From: Zanthoxylum bungeanum
Lineage: Eukaryota; Streptophyta; Magnoliopsida; Sapindales; Rutaceae
DNA length: 64,000 nt
Direction of reading: 5' to 3'
Assembly (NCBI GenBank): GCA_019454045.1
Contig: SKCR01049648.1
Coordinates: 186,001 to 250,000 of the forward strand
Shown here one piece after another: positions 1 to 12,978 of the stretch. How positions within the stretch are numbered: the first letter of the stretch is position 1; each line of letters opens with the position of its first letter. Under the pieces are notes generated by a model that had not been told where the DNA came from, did not search any database, and worked only from the letters and a program-made list of their open reading frames with translations. The position numbers were made by a program, and so were the translations under genes.

Positions 1-2074
1 GCTCTGGCTTACCTCAGAATATGTGGGGAGAAGCTGTTTTATCAGCTAATTACCTTTTAAATAAGGTATCACGGAAAGAAGCAGGGAAAACTCCTTATGA
101 AATGTGGAAAGGTAGAGTATCTTCCTATAAATTCCTCCGAGTGGGGGGGTGTCTTGCCAAGGTTGTCATTCCTCCACCTAAAAAGGTGAAGATATGACCT
201 AAAACTGTTGATTGTGTTTTCATAGGGTATGCACATAACAGTAATGCTTATCGATTTCTTGTGTATGAGTCTAATGTACCAGATATTCACAAGAATACGA
301 TAATGGAGTCGAGGAATGCATCTTTGTTCGAATACGTTTTTCCTTGTAAAACAAATTCGAATTCAAATATGCACAAACAGGCACATGAGACTATCATTGA
401 AGATAGTCAGGACTAAGAACACATAAATATTCCAGAAGATCAACAAATTATTGAACTTGAACCAAGACGTAGCAAAAGAGCTAGAACGGAAAAATCTTTT
501 GGTCCAGATTTTCTGATATTTTTGCTAGAAAATGATCCTCAAGCTATAACGAAGCTGTAAGGTCAGCTGATGGTGCTTTGTGGAAAGATGCCATCAATAG
601 TGAAATTGAATCCATCATTCAAAATCACACCTGGGAGTTAGTGGATCTTCCTCCAGGATGTAAAACTTTGGGGTCCAAGTGGATTTTCAAAAAGAAAATA
701 AAGGCAGATGGATCAATTGATAAGTACAAAGCAAGACTTGTAATTAAAGGTTACAGACAACGTGAAGGTCTTGATTACTTTGATACTTATTCTCCCGTAA
801 CGAGAATAAATTCCATAAGGACGATAGTAGCGATTGCAGCTTTGCACAATCTTGAGGTACATCAGATGGATGTGAAAACAGCCTTTCTAAATGGAGATTT
901 AGATGAAGAAATCTACATGGAACAACTTGAAGGTTTTATAACTCCAGGACAATAAGAGAAAGTCTGTAAGTTAGTAAAATCCTTGTATGGATTGAAACAA
1001 GCTCCGAAACAGTGGCATAAAAAGTTTGACGACACCATATTGTCAAATGGTTTCACAATCAATGAATGTGATAAGTGTATTTATGTCAGAGAGACGGAAA
1101 TTGGCTATGTCATTTTATGTCTCTACGTTTTTGACATTTTGATTGTCGGGAGTAATGTTAAAATGGTGAAATCTACCAAGAATATGCTGAAAGCTAAGTT
1201 TGACATGAAAGACTTGGGTCTGGCAGATGTCATTCTGGGAATAAAGATCTCGAGAAGTCGTGATGGCCTTATTCTTGATCAGTCGCACTATGTGGACAAG
1301 ATTCTTGGTAAATTCAACAATGATGATTCTGCTGTGGCTAGAACTCCTTTAGATGTGCGTCTACACCTATCGAAGAATAGAGGAGAAAGTGTATCTCAAG
1401 TAGAATACTCGAGAGTGATCGGGAGTTTGATGTACTTATCAAGTTGTACCAGGCCTGATATAGCCTGTACAGTAAACAAGCTCAGCAGATATACGAGTAA
1501 TCCAGGGGTTGATCACTGGAAATCAATTATAAGAGTACTCCAGTACTTACGTTTTACTCGTAATTATGGGTTGCACTATCATAGATATCCGGCTGTAATC
1601 GAATGATACAGTGATGCTAATTGGATATCTGATATGAAAGACTCAAAGTCTACCAGTGGCTATGTATTTACACTAGCAGATGCAGCTATATCATGGAAAT
1701 CCTCCAAACAGACTGTGATAGCCCAATCTACAATGGAATCAGAATTCATTGCATTAGATAAGTGTGCTGAAGAAGCAGAATGGCTTCGAAATTTTCTTGA
1801 GGATATTCCAAGTTGGCCTAAGCCAGTGCCAGCAATTTACATTCATTGCGATAGTCAATCTTCAATTGGAAGGGCACATAACAACATGTATAATGGTAAG
1901 TCTAGACATATACGTCGTAGACATAATACCGTTAGACAATTACTCTCTACTAGAGTTATTTCAATTGACTATGTAAAGTCAAAAGATAACATTGCGGATC
2001 CGCTAACCAAATGGTTAAACAGAGAGTTAGTTGAGAAATCATCAAGGGGAATGGGACTAAAGCCCGTTAGATAA
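1..2074 (+). pseudogene. Ty1/copia polyprotein remnant (integrase end, reverse transcriptase, RNase H), 5' truncated by window edge
   Basis: This is the 3' part of a copia-type gag-pol, read on the + strand. The first 300 bases encode the C-terminal part of integrase (a YLLNK...TPYEMWKGR-like stretch followed by a VFIGYA motif). Bases 578-955 and 983-1606 encode reverse transcriptase (WIFKKK, YKARLVIKGY, QMDVKTAFLNGDL, MYGLKQAP). Bases 1634-2074 encode RNase H ([24 protein letters not shown]). It is dead: in-frame stops fall near 196, 414, 953 and 1603, there is a frame break near 550, and the catalytic YVDD box is changed to YVFD. The non-coding tail, polypurine tract and 3' LTR follow on the same strand. 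The 5' half lies outside the window. Confidence 0.93.
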
Positions 2075-2668
2075 ATATTATTACGAAGGAAAACCCAACC
2101 TTGTTGACTGGAGATCCCAAGATCTAGGTTCAATGGGACAACTCACTTGTAAAAGACATAATTGGTTCACTGTGGGGGGTTACCCTCTAGTTCATTCCTA
2201 TGGTGAAATAAAACAATGATACTCGTATGGATAGAGGTTAAGCAAAGGCTTTTAATGATTCTTATGCGTCGGGAATCCGAACGGAGTATTACGAGATACT
2301 CTTTTATAAGAAATCACATATGTGAGAGAGAAGTGGGGTCGCTTCAAAGGGAATTGTATGGGGCTCAATTCTTAGAAACTCTCGCAGAATCAGGTTGATG
2401 CTCATGGCCAAAATGGACATAATTATGAGAACTCAGATGTGTTAGGTAAAACATCTGTGTGATATATGTTTTCCATTTACTTGAACGGCAGTACAGTTCA
2501 ATGACATCGCGTCCACTGTCAGCCAGTAAATAAGATGTATTTTCACAAGGGAAGGTTCAAGGGCTGATGCCTACCTTTCCTATGCAGGTGTTGAACCGTT
2601 GAACTTTTCTAGGTCAAAATAAAATATTTTATAAAATATTTTTCGCCAATTTCATTCATGTGGGGGAT
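2075..2668 (+). other. Non-coding 3' internal region of the copia element, ending in the polypurine tract
   Basis: There is no reading frame of note between the end of pol and the LTR. The stretch ends in a purine-rich tract, GTGGGGGAT (2660-2668), directly before a TGTTGG LTR start. This is the usual polypurine tract for plus-strand priming in plant copia elements. Confidence 0.75.
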
Positions 2669-3681
2669 TGTTGGAAAAATGCTTATGAGTAGGCATTTTG
2701 AGGCACAATTTTAAGCATGGTCCACTTCGTGTTAGTGGGTGTTATTGAATGATTCGGATACTCCTCCGTGAGTACTTTGAAATGGTATATTCATATGCTT
2801 AAAATGGTGCTTTGGTGAATGAGAAATTGTTGCTCAAAGTTCACCCATTGGTGTTGGAAAATAAAGAGAAATGAGCTTGTCCCACATGGGAAAGCTATAA
2901 GAGAGAAAGTCTTTATATATGATTACTCATATGTAGATGGATAAGAGTTATAAAGATAGAAGCTCTCTCTACGTGCTCGCGCATGGGGGTGCAAATCAAA
3001 ATCCGATCAGGCCTGACTCGTGTGCACCCGCGCATCCTGCGTACACGAATGTCGGATCAAAATTGTGCGGGCCCGGCCCAGCCAATTTTTGCTAGTCTCT
3101 TTGTTTTCAAACCTTTTGAAGTATTCCATAAAAATTAATTCCATTAATTAATTTGTTACTTCAATCAAAAGGTCCCTCATTGATATGATTAATGGCATAC
3201 TTATCTTATTTTTTCCTTCTATAAAAGGCATGCCGATTTTTCGTTTTGAAGATATAGATTATTTGACAGAACATTTCGGTTTTAAGAGAAAATAATCATC
3301 CTCGGTTTTCATTGTTCGGGAATAGTTCAAACACTTTGTGGTTCGTTGGGAACTGGTTTTGGTGGTGCCCATACTCGTTCGTTTTCCGTTGTATCCTGGG
3401 AAACAATCATCTCACGTTCTACTGCACCTTCGGTAGGGGACAAATTTGTTTTAAGGATATTGTTGAAATCAACAAGCCTCGGAAGAAAGAAGCAGTGGTT
3501 CGTTTCGGTGCGGTCAGAGTCAGAGGCAGAGGATAGTAAAACAGTGTTCGGTTCTGGCTCAATTTTCATCGGTCAGAGGTTCGGTGAAGACGCAGGACAT
3601 CATATCAGGGGCAGAAATTTAGTCTAATTCGGATTTCCTTGTAACTACCTTGAAACATTTGATAATACTTGTATTACATAA
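2669..3681 (+). mobile_element. 3' LTR of the decayed copia element (right end uncertain)
   Basis: The LTR begins TGTTGGAAAAATGC at 2669, right after the polypurine tract. A TATA-like box (CTATAAAAGG, about 3220-3230) lies where an LTR promoter is expected. The 3' border is not certain because the 5' LTR is outside the window. The ACA trinucleotides near 3656 and 3681 are candidates, giving about 1 kb. Short ORFs in it are not genes. Confidence 0.65.
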
Positions 3682-4402
3682 AATTCTAAAGAATTGAGAA
3701 TAGAGATTCCCCTCATAGACGTAGATATAATTATAGTAACTACATATTTATAGTAATAAAACTCTAATTATGCAAAATCTAGATGAAAATTTTCTTAATT
3801 TTGTCCCTTTTTTTCTAGAAGCGAGCTTGAGAAATGAGACATTTAGTGATGACTTGACAAGTTTTGTAACAAGTTTATTGAAAAAGAAACAGAAAATCAA
3901 CCATATATTAATGAATTAATATGAATAAGGATTGGAGTTCAAAAGATTTGAGAATAGACGTTTCCGTCTATGACGTAGATATCTAAATTATGTTATAATT
4001 AGACTTTAATCTAGAAACAAGTCCGATAAATATTGGGGCGGAGCTATAAATAAAAATTTAAGAGGCTAAGTAATAATTCATAATAAATTTAGTAGGTTCA
4101 AACAAGTGTAAGAAATATATACGTAGCCTAATATACAATTAAAAAGAAAATAAGGACACATATTTAATAAACCGTGGTTTAAAAAAAATATATATAATTA
4201 ATATACAAGAATTATCACCAACTCCATTATATTGATTTTGCATTTAACAAATTATTTCTTTTGATAAATTATTGTACAAACTCATCACACATTTTTACTG
4301 GATAAGATTCTTCAAAAAAAAATATCTACAAATTCAGGGACCTAAATGATAATTTTGAAAAATTGCATGTAACATTATTGATAAATTTATGTTGCGTATC
4401 TT
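3682..4402. other. AT-rich intergenic DNA
   Basis: No gene is seen. Two related stretches of about 40 bp (near 3697 and 3948, each with GAGAATAGA and GACGTAGATAT) sit about 250 bp apart, suggesting an old duplicated or retroelement-derived segment. A GGGGCGGAGC motif near 4034 resembles plant hAT-derived repeats, but I see no matching second end. Confidence 0.4.
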
Positions 4403-4796
4403 TAGACCTGGCTAAGGTTTCGTTTCGGTTCGGAACCGGAACCGAACCGGTTGGAACCACTGGAACCGTTCGGTTCCAGTGATTCCAACGGTTCCAACCA
4501 GAATCGTAAGGTTCCGATTGAAACCGGTTTAAATTTATAATATATATATATATATATATATAATTTTTTCGATAAGAATTTTATTTGTAATTTAATGTAA
4601 TATAATAAATTTAAATTCATATTTTAAATTATATTGATTTATCAATCTCAATTTTTTATTTTCAATAAAGAAAAAAAAAACAATTGGAACCGGAATCGAA
4701 CGGTCCGGTTCCGGTTCCGGTTCCACTTTAGTGTGGAACCGGAACCAAACGGTTCGGTTCCTGTTCGGAACCGAACCGAGCCGCCGGCCGGGTCTA
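4403..4796. mobile_element. hAT-type MITE with GGAACCGG-rich arms
   Basis: A 394-bp element with terminal inverted repeats TAGACCTGGC (4403) and GCCGGGTCTA (ending 4796), matching at 9 of 10 positions. It is flanked by an 8-bp target duplication matching at 7 of 8 positions (cgtatctt at 4395-4402, cgtatcat at 4797-4804). An 8-bp duplication is typical of the hAT superfamily. Both arms are packed with GGAACCG/CGGTTCC units, so the single strand could fold back strongly. A (TA)n run lies in the centre. No transposase is encoded, so it would need one in trans. Confidence 0.85.
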
Positions 4797-4804
4797 CGTA
4801 TCAT

Positions 4805-5132
4805 ATAAAATCCCATGAGAGAGTTTTCTAATAGACTGGGGGATTCATTTTTCATTAGTTCGGAAACTGAAATACTCAATCATATGAATATATAAAATAC
4901 AGGATTTCCAATCTTAGCACGAACACGAACGGATCACCAAATACTTTGCTAGAAACCATAAAATATATATATATATATAGGACTGATTCGATTCTGATAT
5001 CCTTTTGTTCTCAAAATTTAATTTTAGCTCATAAATTGTGTTATTTGAAAACAAGCTTCTTCAAATCAACATGATACATTAACACACAATAAGCACAACT
5101 CATGGGTGACAAAGTGCTTCCATTAGAAGTGC
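4805..5132. other. Intergenic DNA, 3' side of the plastid protein gene
   Basis: AT-rich, with a (TA)n run near 4964-4979. It probably contains the 3' UTR and polyadenylation region of the minus-strand gene that ends at 5133. No other feature is seen. Confidence 0.5.
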
Positions 5133-6500
5133 TTACTGCTGACTGATACTAATAACCAACAATTCAGCTTTGATCTGATCAATCTTATTAACTGCTGCTG
5201 CTGGTACTGATATGTCATCAGGTCCATCTATGGATGGCTTTATGACGGCGTAAAACAGTATATTGTAAAAAATAGTGAAGATCAGGAGAGCAACCGCGGT
5301 GTTTGTTAAGAATGATGATGAAATTTCCAGCGTTTCTTGCTCCATTGGACCTCTTGTAATCTTCACATCCGCAGCTGCAATGCAATTAATTAATTACTCA
5401 GGAAAAAAAAAGGATACATGTTATATGTTGCTTCATTTGCCTCAGTGGCATCCTAATTAAGCACTAATTGGTTTATCACAAGTAATGCAATATGCTGAAG
5501 CTTCTCAACAAACTACTATAAGATTAAATAGAATGAGGTTTGGTTCATATACCCTCTAATGAAATTTGGCAGCATCAACTTAGTAGGAGCCAATACAATA
5601 TGTACCTAGCTAACCAGCCTATCTAGCTATCACTAGCAGAGTTGCACAAATTTCTCGAGGATATGCAGGGCGTTAACTTGCTATCCGCTTAGTCACAGGT
5701 TCAAATACTGAAAACAATCTCTTTTTGAAAAAATATAGATCAGGCTATGTACATCAGAACCTTCTCCCAGATCTCGTTTATAGTAGGAGCCTTGTTCATT
5801 AGATACGAGTTTGATCAAAGGATCCAAGTGTAGATGAACAAGAAGTTCATTTCATTGTTACGGAATTAGCCAAGATTCTTGCAGGCAGCCATGATGACTA
5901 ACTTTGACATCAACATAGCTTATTGATTGCATGACCAAAACCACTTGAATTTTCATGACATCAGAGTTTCAGGTAATACAACAAACACTTAGCAATTATA
6001 ATGCACTTTATATAAAAATCTACAACTGGAATTTCCATATCAATTACAAACTAAACCAAACAAAATCTTTTTTCCCGAATCGGTTACATGAATCTTTTGA
6101 CGATAAACTCGGTAAAAAAATCTTATAAAAGCTCAAAAGAATTTACCACAGCACTCTTCCAACAACCAAAAATTGAACTAGAATTGCATGCAGAAAGTAA
6201 AATTAATAAAAAATGAAAAAAAAAAAGAAAAAAAACAATACCCTTTATTCTTGGAGAGGTGGTTTGCTTTTTGGAGAAAGATTTGAGCTGCTGGTCAAGC
6301 TGTTGAAGGGCTTGTTTGGCCTCATCAGGGTCTATTTCAAACTGATTAACATAAGTTTCATCATCATCATCATTTTCCATTGCACGAACAATACAAGCTG
6401 AAGAATTATTAACATGGTGGTGGTTGTTTGTTCTTTTATTAAGTGATAAGATTGGTGTATTGTGATGAGTAAATAAGAGAGAAGATTGTAAAGAAACCAT
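5133..6500 (-). CDS. Plastid-targeted single-pass membrane protein, unknown function
   Basis: Two coding exons on the minus strand: 6500-6242 and 5374-5133, joined through GT (6241) and AG (5376) sites, giving 166 codons. Residues 1-40 are rich in Ser, Asn, His and Thr, poor in acidic residues, and end IVRA before MEND, like a chloroplast transit peptide with a VRA cleavage site. A short acidic stretch (DDDDE) and a Gln/Lys-rich amphipathic helix (about 57-80) follow. A hydrophobic segment near 108-131 looks like one membrane span. The tail is short and soluble. A start 14 codons upstream (6542) is open, but MVSLQSS fits a transit peptide better. I infer a thylakoid or envelope protein. I do not recognise its function and give no symbol. 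Confidence 0.8.
5640..5815 (+). repeat. Old tRNA-derived SINE-like copy in the intron of the plastid protein gene
   Basis: A pol III B-box-like motif (CAGGTTCAAATAC near 5696) is followed by a stretch resembling a widespread plant SINE 3' part (AGGCTATGTACATCAGA, then AGGAGCCTTGTTCATTAG and ATACGAG). It is degenerate and sense to the window, so antisense to the host gene. The identification rests on motif memory and not on an alignment. Confidence 0.5.
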
Positions 6501-8287
6501 TTTTAAATGTTTTGTGGCAACCCAGAAAAAAGTCTCTCCCACTTCAAATCCAATCCTTCACTAGCTTCACGATAATACCTGAAATGGACATATTTGTCTT
6601 TTTACTACCAAGTGTTGGTGTTTTTAAACTTTCAATTTTCAAAATCGGATCCGTTTGATATCGCTTTTCAAATATAAATTCTTCAAATAGAGTTTTTATT
6701 AGTAGATATTTGGAAGTAGAGTTTTTGACCAAAAAAACAAAAAAAAAAAAAAAAAATTTGGTGTTTATTTGTGAGTGAGAATTTTTATTAAAAAGTATAG
6801 AATTATTTTATTTGATAAATTTTTTAAGTTGTGTTATGAAATAAATGAGATAATATCGTTAAATTAAATAATGATATTCATATTATAGATAATTTAATAT
6901 TTAAAAAAAAAATTAAGTTCTACCTTTAAAAGTCCAAATTTTGAGGTTTTGTTAATATATACAAAAATAACTTTTTTAATCCTAAAAAAACTCTTTTTTT
7001 TTTTAAGCAAAGTAAATTTCATTACTGAAATGAATCAATAATATATTTGATATTTGAAGGAAAATCTTGGACTAGAAATCCCAACGTCTGTCTTCGTTAC
7101 CTCATGGGCAAAATCATTACATAGTCTAGAACTTTACTTAAAATAAAATCAAACACCATAAAAAATTATGAAAAGAACTTTTAGAATTAAAAAAAAAAAA
7201 GAACTTTTAGAATTAAAAAAAAAAATCTTTTAGCCATACTAAACTGACATTTAGGACAATATTAAGGGCATTTAATATTGTTTAAAATAATTATTATAAA
7301 TTTTTTAAAAAAATTATCTTTGATATGGAACAAACTAAATTTTCTCTGGTAAGATCCAATAACAATGATGTGTTGTGTGATTTTATTTTTTTTCCTATTT
7401 AAATATGGTTTCACCTGCAAATAATTGAGGAGGGTAAATAAGGCCGAAGCAGTAAATATATTTTCTACCTTAATAAATCTTACTGTGTGAATTCCTCTTT
7501 TGTTTTAGTTTTGAGAAATTCATAGTGAAAATAGACGATTTTATATTATTTTTGACATTGTTAGGATATGTCATAACTAAAGACTCGAGTCTTAGGTTCT
7601 CCTACTAGAAATTTAAGTAAAGTATATGAGACCAATGTGATATTTGATGTATTATTGCCTGATTTTGATTTATTAATCTCAAATAATTCAATCGATATTA
7701 AATTAATATAATTAAATGATATTTTAACTTTCAATATCATTAAATATGTAAACCGGTTACTCAAAATTTTAGTAAAGAAATACACATATATATATATTTA
7801 TTGATCGACTATTGTAAATTTATAATATAACCAAATTAATTAATTTTTTAATATGAATACTTAAATTAGGAAAAACAATTGAAAGTTGAACCATAACTTA
7901 TAAATAATTAAATGTAATAAAAAAAAAACCTCATTTATATAATACAAATATATTTTTATTTTTTGTGTGGGATTGATCACTATTAAAATAAACTTTCTAA
8001 ATCAAGTTAGATTTTTAAAGATGTAATAAATATACTACTCTTAATATCAAATAAAATAAAATTTGATATTATTTGCTGACATGGCAGAATCTCATTGGTC
8101 CAAACAGGACAATCCTAGTCATTTACCATATTTAATTTGTACAATTTTTTTACATGTTACCATAATACTTGCGTTGTGTTGTGTAAGCAAACGGAAGCCA
8201 AAGTAACCGCTACATGTGAAAGCTCTTTTTTTTTTTTTTCCAAACAAAAACAAAATTCACAAAGAAAACGAAAAAACGAAAACAAAG
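6501..8287. other. Divergent intergenic region between the plastid protein gene and SEC62
   Basis: About 1.8 kb of strongly AT-rich DNA with A and T homopolymers. It should hold both promoters: the minus-strand gene starts at 6500 and SEC62 at 8288. An ATTGG box (inverted CCAAT) at about 8094 lies some 190 bp before the SEC62 start. No other coding region is credible. Confidence 0.5.
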
Positions 8288-11200
8288 ATGAAGAAATCAG
8301 GCGGAGCAGAGAAGAAAAAGGCGCGAAGATCATCAGCAGCCGTACAGAACGGCACCAGAGATCCCAATTCCGATACCCCACCTAGGGTTTGCCTTCTCTC
8401 TTTCTCCCTTTTTCCCTTATGTGGAAAACTGCACATGCCCGCATGTCGGTTCGTTTTTTTTTTTTTTTTATTTGTTTTAATGGCTGATCTGGAGATTTAT
8501 GATCTTATATGTGTTTATATAAGAGTTTTGTCATCTGGGTCGTTCACAATTTTCGAATTTTTTTTTGTTTTTTAAAATGTTTTAATATGCTTATGCCATG
8601 TGGGGACTTGAAAGTTATGTTTTTGATCAAATTTTTTTGTGGCATTTAGATGTTGAAACAATGTAAAGGTTATTAATTTTTTGAAAATTGTTAAATTAAG
8701 AGTGTTTGGCATTTTTAATATTTTTGTTCATGTTAGAGAAGTTTTTGTGAGGATACTCTTGTAATATGGCCAGTCTTAAGCCCAAAGAACAAAATGTATG
8801 AATTTATCTTATAATACAAAACCAGGTATTTGTGCAATTAACAATGTTGACACCTTAAGTATTGGAATATGGTTGACTGAGAGTGTGTTACTTATGATGC
8901 TTTGGAAATTGGGTTGTTCTTGTCTCGTTGCATAGAACTTTTGGATAGAGTTTATTTCCTTCTTCATTGTCTTAGTATGCATAAGTTCTTGCAGACTGAA
9001 AGTTTGATTTAATTTATTCTTGCTCATCAAATATGATGACTTGCTGTGCCTTCCTTCCTTGGTTATTGTTTTTGACTGATACTTTCATATTGCTTTGTTT
9101 AGACTTTATTTTTTTTTTTTTTTTGGAAACCCCGCCGCCAAACCACCTTACCCGGGCTTAAGCGAAGCAGGTAAAATCCCTGGCTGCCCCAGGCTCTTAC
9201 AAAAATCGCACCCCCTTGATTTGACCCAGGACCTGGAAGCCATATCCCGATCTGTATCTGCAAAATTTCTTGCTTCTCTATGTTGAGGGATTTTTTTGTC
9301 TGACTGATGTATTTCTGATCATAGGATCATGCACTTTTTCTGTTTTCTTATTTTACCTTGCTATCTAATTTTTATTTATGTATTTTTTTAAACTTTCTGT
9401 AGAAACAAGCTGCCAAGAAGGATGTTTTTCAGTTGTTTGCTGAGAAGGTGAGAGACCATAAGGATTTGGAATCTAGGTGGGCTGTGTTACAGGAAACACG
9501 AGTGGAATATTTTAGAGGTAAGGATTTTGTTAGCTTTTTGAGAAATCATCCAGAGGTTAAAGATATACTGGAATCGGATAGGAACCTTGAAACTGAAGAT
9601 ATTGCCAATGCGCTATTAAGTAAGAATCTTTTGGTGCGATGCGATCGTGTGGTGAAAACTGTCCGTCCTGGGAAAAAAAAGTTATCTACCTGGCCAGCAC
9701 ATTTAGAGATCTTTCCTGTAAGTCAATTTTTTTTTCTTAACTTCCATTTAAGGTTGAAATATTTGAAAGCTATTTATTGGTTTTACAATTAGGTGCTTCA
9801 CGCTTGAACATTCTCTCATGTCTCAAAAAAAAAAAAAAAGGAAACAAAGGTGCTTGAGCCATTTGAACTTCTCGTGCTGGATGATTTCATTATGCCTTTT
9901 TAAGTTCCCATTTTTTGTATTAGTATGTGGAAATGATTATCTTTCAACAATTACTTTGAAGAGTGTTCTGCTGGCATGGACTAGAACCAGTGTCCTATGT
10001 TTATTTTATGTGATTTTTAATGTGTTTCCCAGATACAGGGAGGGGGAAAAAAGAGGAAGGTATTGTTGGCCTCTTTAGTCGCATTGGATGTATAGAGCCT
10101 GAATTTTTTTTTTTTATGGTGCAAGGTTACGAGGTGTTTACCAGTGTTATTTTGTAGCTCAGTTAGAGTGGGCCTTAAGTGAATAAGTAGGATGTGATGC
10201 TTTTCTTAACATACATATTGTTTTTCATCTTTCACAAGCGATTCCTTTCTTGATTTGCTTCCTATCAAATAAAAAAAGAGCAATTACTTTCTTGGAAAAC
10301 TCTTTTTGTTTGTTCCTAATTAGCCTAGATCAGATGCCTTTTCATCTTTCTATCTTGCTCATACTATTATCTATCTATGTACTGTGCTCCTACATCAAAC
10401 AAGAACAAATAATATAGTTGGAATACAAAAAAAGAGCACTCGAGTAAAACAAATAAAGTTCTTGAACACTCGTGTTCTTGGTGATCTAACTGGCATTTTA
10501 AGCATCTTCATTTCTGCTTGCTTCGTGCTTCATTCTTATTCCTTTTTTATTTGTCGTTAAACTAATACGATGGATTTTTCTTTTTTGGCAGGAACAAATA
10601 TTTTCTGATAATGATGCCTTTTTTGCCTGGACATTTGTGAAACAGCGGCCTCTGTGGCAAACGCTTCTATCATTTTTCTGGCCTGTGCTGACCCTGGCAA
10701 TTTGCCTGTTTCCTGTTTATCCACATGGATGCAAGCTAGTAATACTTTATTCATGTGCCGGAGTCCTGCTTCTTATTCTCTCCTTACTTTTTGGTAAGCG
10801 CTACTGTTTTTTTTTTTAATTCCGTCCTTTGTTGGTATATTTTGAATCCTATTTATGTTTTTATTAGCTTAATTTTAGTTAGAGTTTTTGACCCATAGGA
10901 AGCCAAGAATATCTGGTTTTCGCTTATGGAAGAATGAATAGTTTTACAGAATTGCACAGATTTGTACTAATTTTTTTTAGTCACACTCTTTCATCATCAG
11001 AGAATTTTCTTTGTGATTGGGAGCATAACAGGTTGTTAGTGTGGTAACCTGAGATGAAAAGAATGGGATGGAGAGTTAGTGGGCCATGATAAAATTGCTT
11101 AGTTGAGTCCTCCAATTTCGTATGCCTGCTTAGTTTTTTTTTTTTGTCTGATATAGAAAGTAGATGAAATAATATTTGTTGATGGCAAAATGGATCCTTT

Positions 11201-12698
11201 TTACCTTGAAGGGAAACTTGAGCAAGGAGTGCTCTATAGTCATCAAATATCTTTCTAGGTATTCATAGTTGGAGTCAGCTCCCTGTTTGAGTAGTTGACC
11301 TTTGTTTTATGAGTCTGATTTTGAGTCTGCGGAGAAGATGAAAAGGACCTTTCTGATACCTTTTTTGGCATTTGTTAATGTGTCAAAAACATAAATACCA
11401 AGTGCTTGTTTTGTGCAGTAGCAGGATTATACACCTTCATTTAAGAGGATAACTTTTTTCTTTTTGACCTTCCATATGCACCAGAGATTACAGAAGTTCT
11501 GCTTCTTTGATTGTTATCAAGATTTTGATCCGACTCTTTTTATTTTTCTTTTGTGTGTTCTTTCGGTGCTTGATTATTTTAACCGTGTTAGCAAGGGATC
11601 ATAACCATTGCTTGTATACCCCTTTTTCAATTTTTTTTCTGTTAAATTTGCAGTGAGAGCTACAATATTCGGTATTATATGGATTCTTCTTGGAAAGCGT
11701 GTTTGGTTCTTCCCTAACATCCTTGCAGAGGAAGCAACGTTAAGCGAGTTATTCCGTTTCTGGCCAAAGAAAGATGAAGAGGAGAGACCAAAGTGGACAG
11801 CTAGACTTTTCTACACTGTACTAGCTGTACTCGTCATTTTGTTACTGAGGCACCATGCTCCTGATGAGGCTGCTAGAGCCAGGTTTGTCCTCTGCTCATC
11901 TAATCTTGCTGACTGAAAATATGCTGTTAAATGTGAAGTCTTAAGTTTCTCAAAAATAAAATAAATAAAAATTTAAAAAAATTTTGAGCGGGGAGATCTT
12001 TAATGTGGGGAATGGGGTGCCTGGATCTTTTATAGGTTATATATATTAGCTTGTAGAGGGAGTTACTTTTTGCTTTTTTTGGGTACCTGTGGTTACTTAA
12101 AATGGTTTCATAAATTGGGTTTTCCCTTTTCCTTTTTACACTCCCAACTGATGATAGCTAATTTGTGGTGGTAGTAGATAAAATTGTCATGTTCAAATTA
12201 TTTGATTGTTGTAATTTTCGGTTTATGATCATTCGCCACATTCTCTTTTTTGGATTCGCTTCTGTATTTGGCTATTGAGAACTGTCTTGGTAGTTTTCTG
12301 GAAAACGTGTTTAGAGCCAAATTTAGGATTTTTTTTCTTTTAACTTCTGTAATGCAGTCCTTTATGAAGTCAAATATCCTTTGGGGTTACTCCCATACAC
12401 CTTTTAGAACTATATATACAATAGGTTTTTTGTGTGGGTCTGAAATGCCGACTTCCACTCTTGCAGGTATCAGAAGCGGATGTCAAACATAATCGATGAT
12501 GTTCTTGAATGGTCTCCAAGCTTGGCCCTGTCGGGGATGATGGAGAAGCAGCCAGATGTGGTCAATGCCACGGAGGCCAACGGCAATTTTTCAGATGGGA
12601 GCAAAACAAACCCAGAGGAGATAGTTCCCCCAGCTGAAGGTTCAGAAACTGAAGACTTACAAGATAACGATCTACATCAACACCATGACAATATATGA
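8288..12698 (+). CDS. SEC62: Translocation protein SEC62 homolog
   Basis: Five coding exons: 8288-8386, 9403-9717, 10592-10793, 11654-11882 and 12467-12698, all with GT..AG introns, giving 358 codons. SEC62 is an ER membrane subunit that works with the SEC61 channel and SEC63 in post-translational protein import. The N-terminal part (1-138) is basic and cytosolic (KKKARR, FAEKVRDHK, YFRGKDFVSF, TVRPGKKKLSTWPAHLEIF). Two hydrophobic spans follow (about 159-180 and 186-206). The most conserved stretch, VWFFPNILAEEATL and ELFRFWPKKDEEERP, comes next, then another hydrophobic segment before RHHAPDEAARARYQKR. The C-terminus is acidic. The start is supported by the conserved plant N-terminus MKKSGGAEKK. 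From memory the closest Arabidopsis gene is At3g20920. Intron 1 carries an antisense SINE. Confidence 0.96.
9105..9258 (-). repeat. tRNA-derived SINE copy (family A), antisense in SEC62 intron 1
   Basis: The poly(T) run at 9108-9124 is the SINE poly(A) tail seen from the other strand. Reading the minus strand: a degenerate B box (GGGTCAAATCA), then TTTTTGTAAGAGCCTGGGGCAG, broken here at GTAAGAGCC, then ATTTTACCTGC, GGCGGGGTTTCC and the tail. The same order of blocks occurs at eight other places in the window. Confidence 0.75.
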
Positions 12699-12947
12699 TA
12701 ATACAGCAGGTAGCAGAGATATCATGTTGCTGTCTTTCAATTTTATAAAAAAAATTTCCCCTTAATACGATATAAGGATGACTACTACAGATACTACTAC
12801 AACCTTGATCGTGATATATCGATGTGAATTGCGTGAAAATAGGATACTCGTATTCAATTTATTCCGGGATCCACTTTTTTGGGAGTACGAGTCGAAGCAA
12901 TAATAAGAAAAATTTTAGTAGAACATCTTTCACGATCCCTTGGAAAC

Positions 12948-12978
<31 letters not shown>

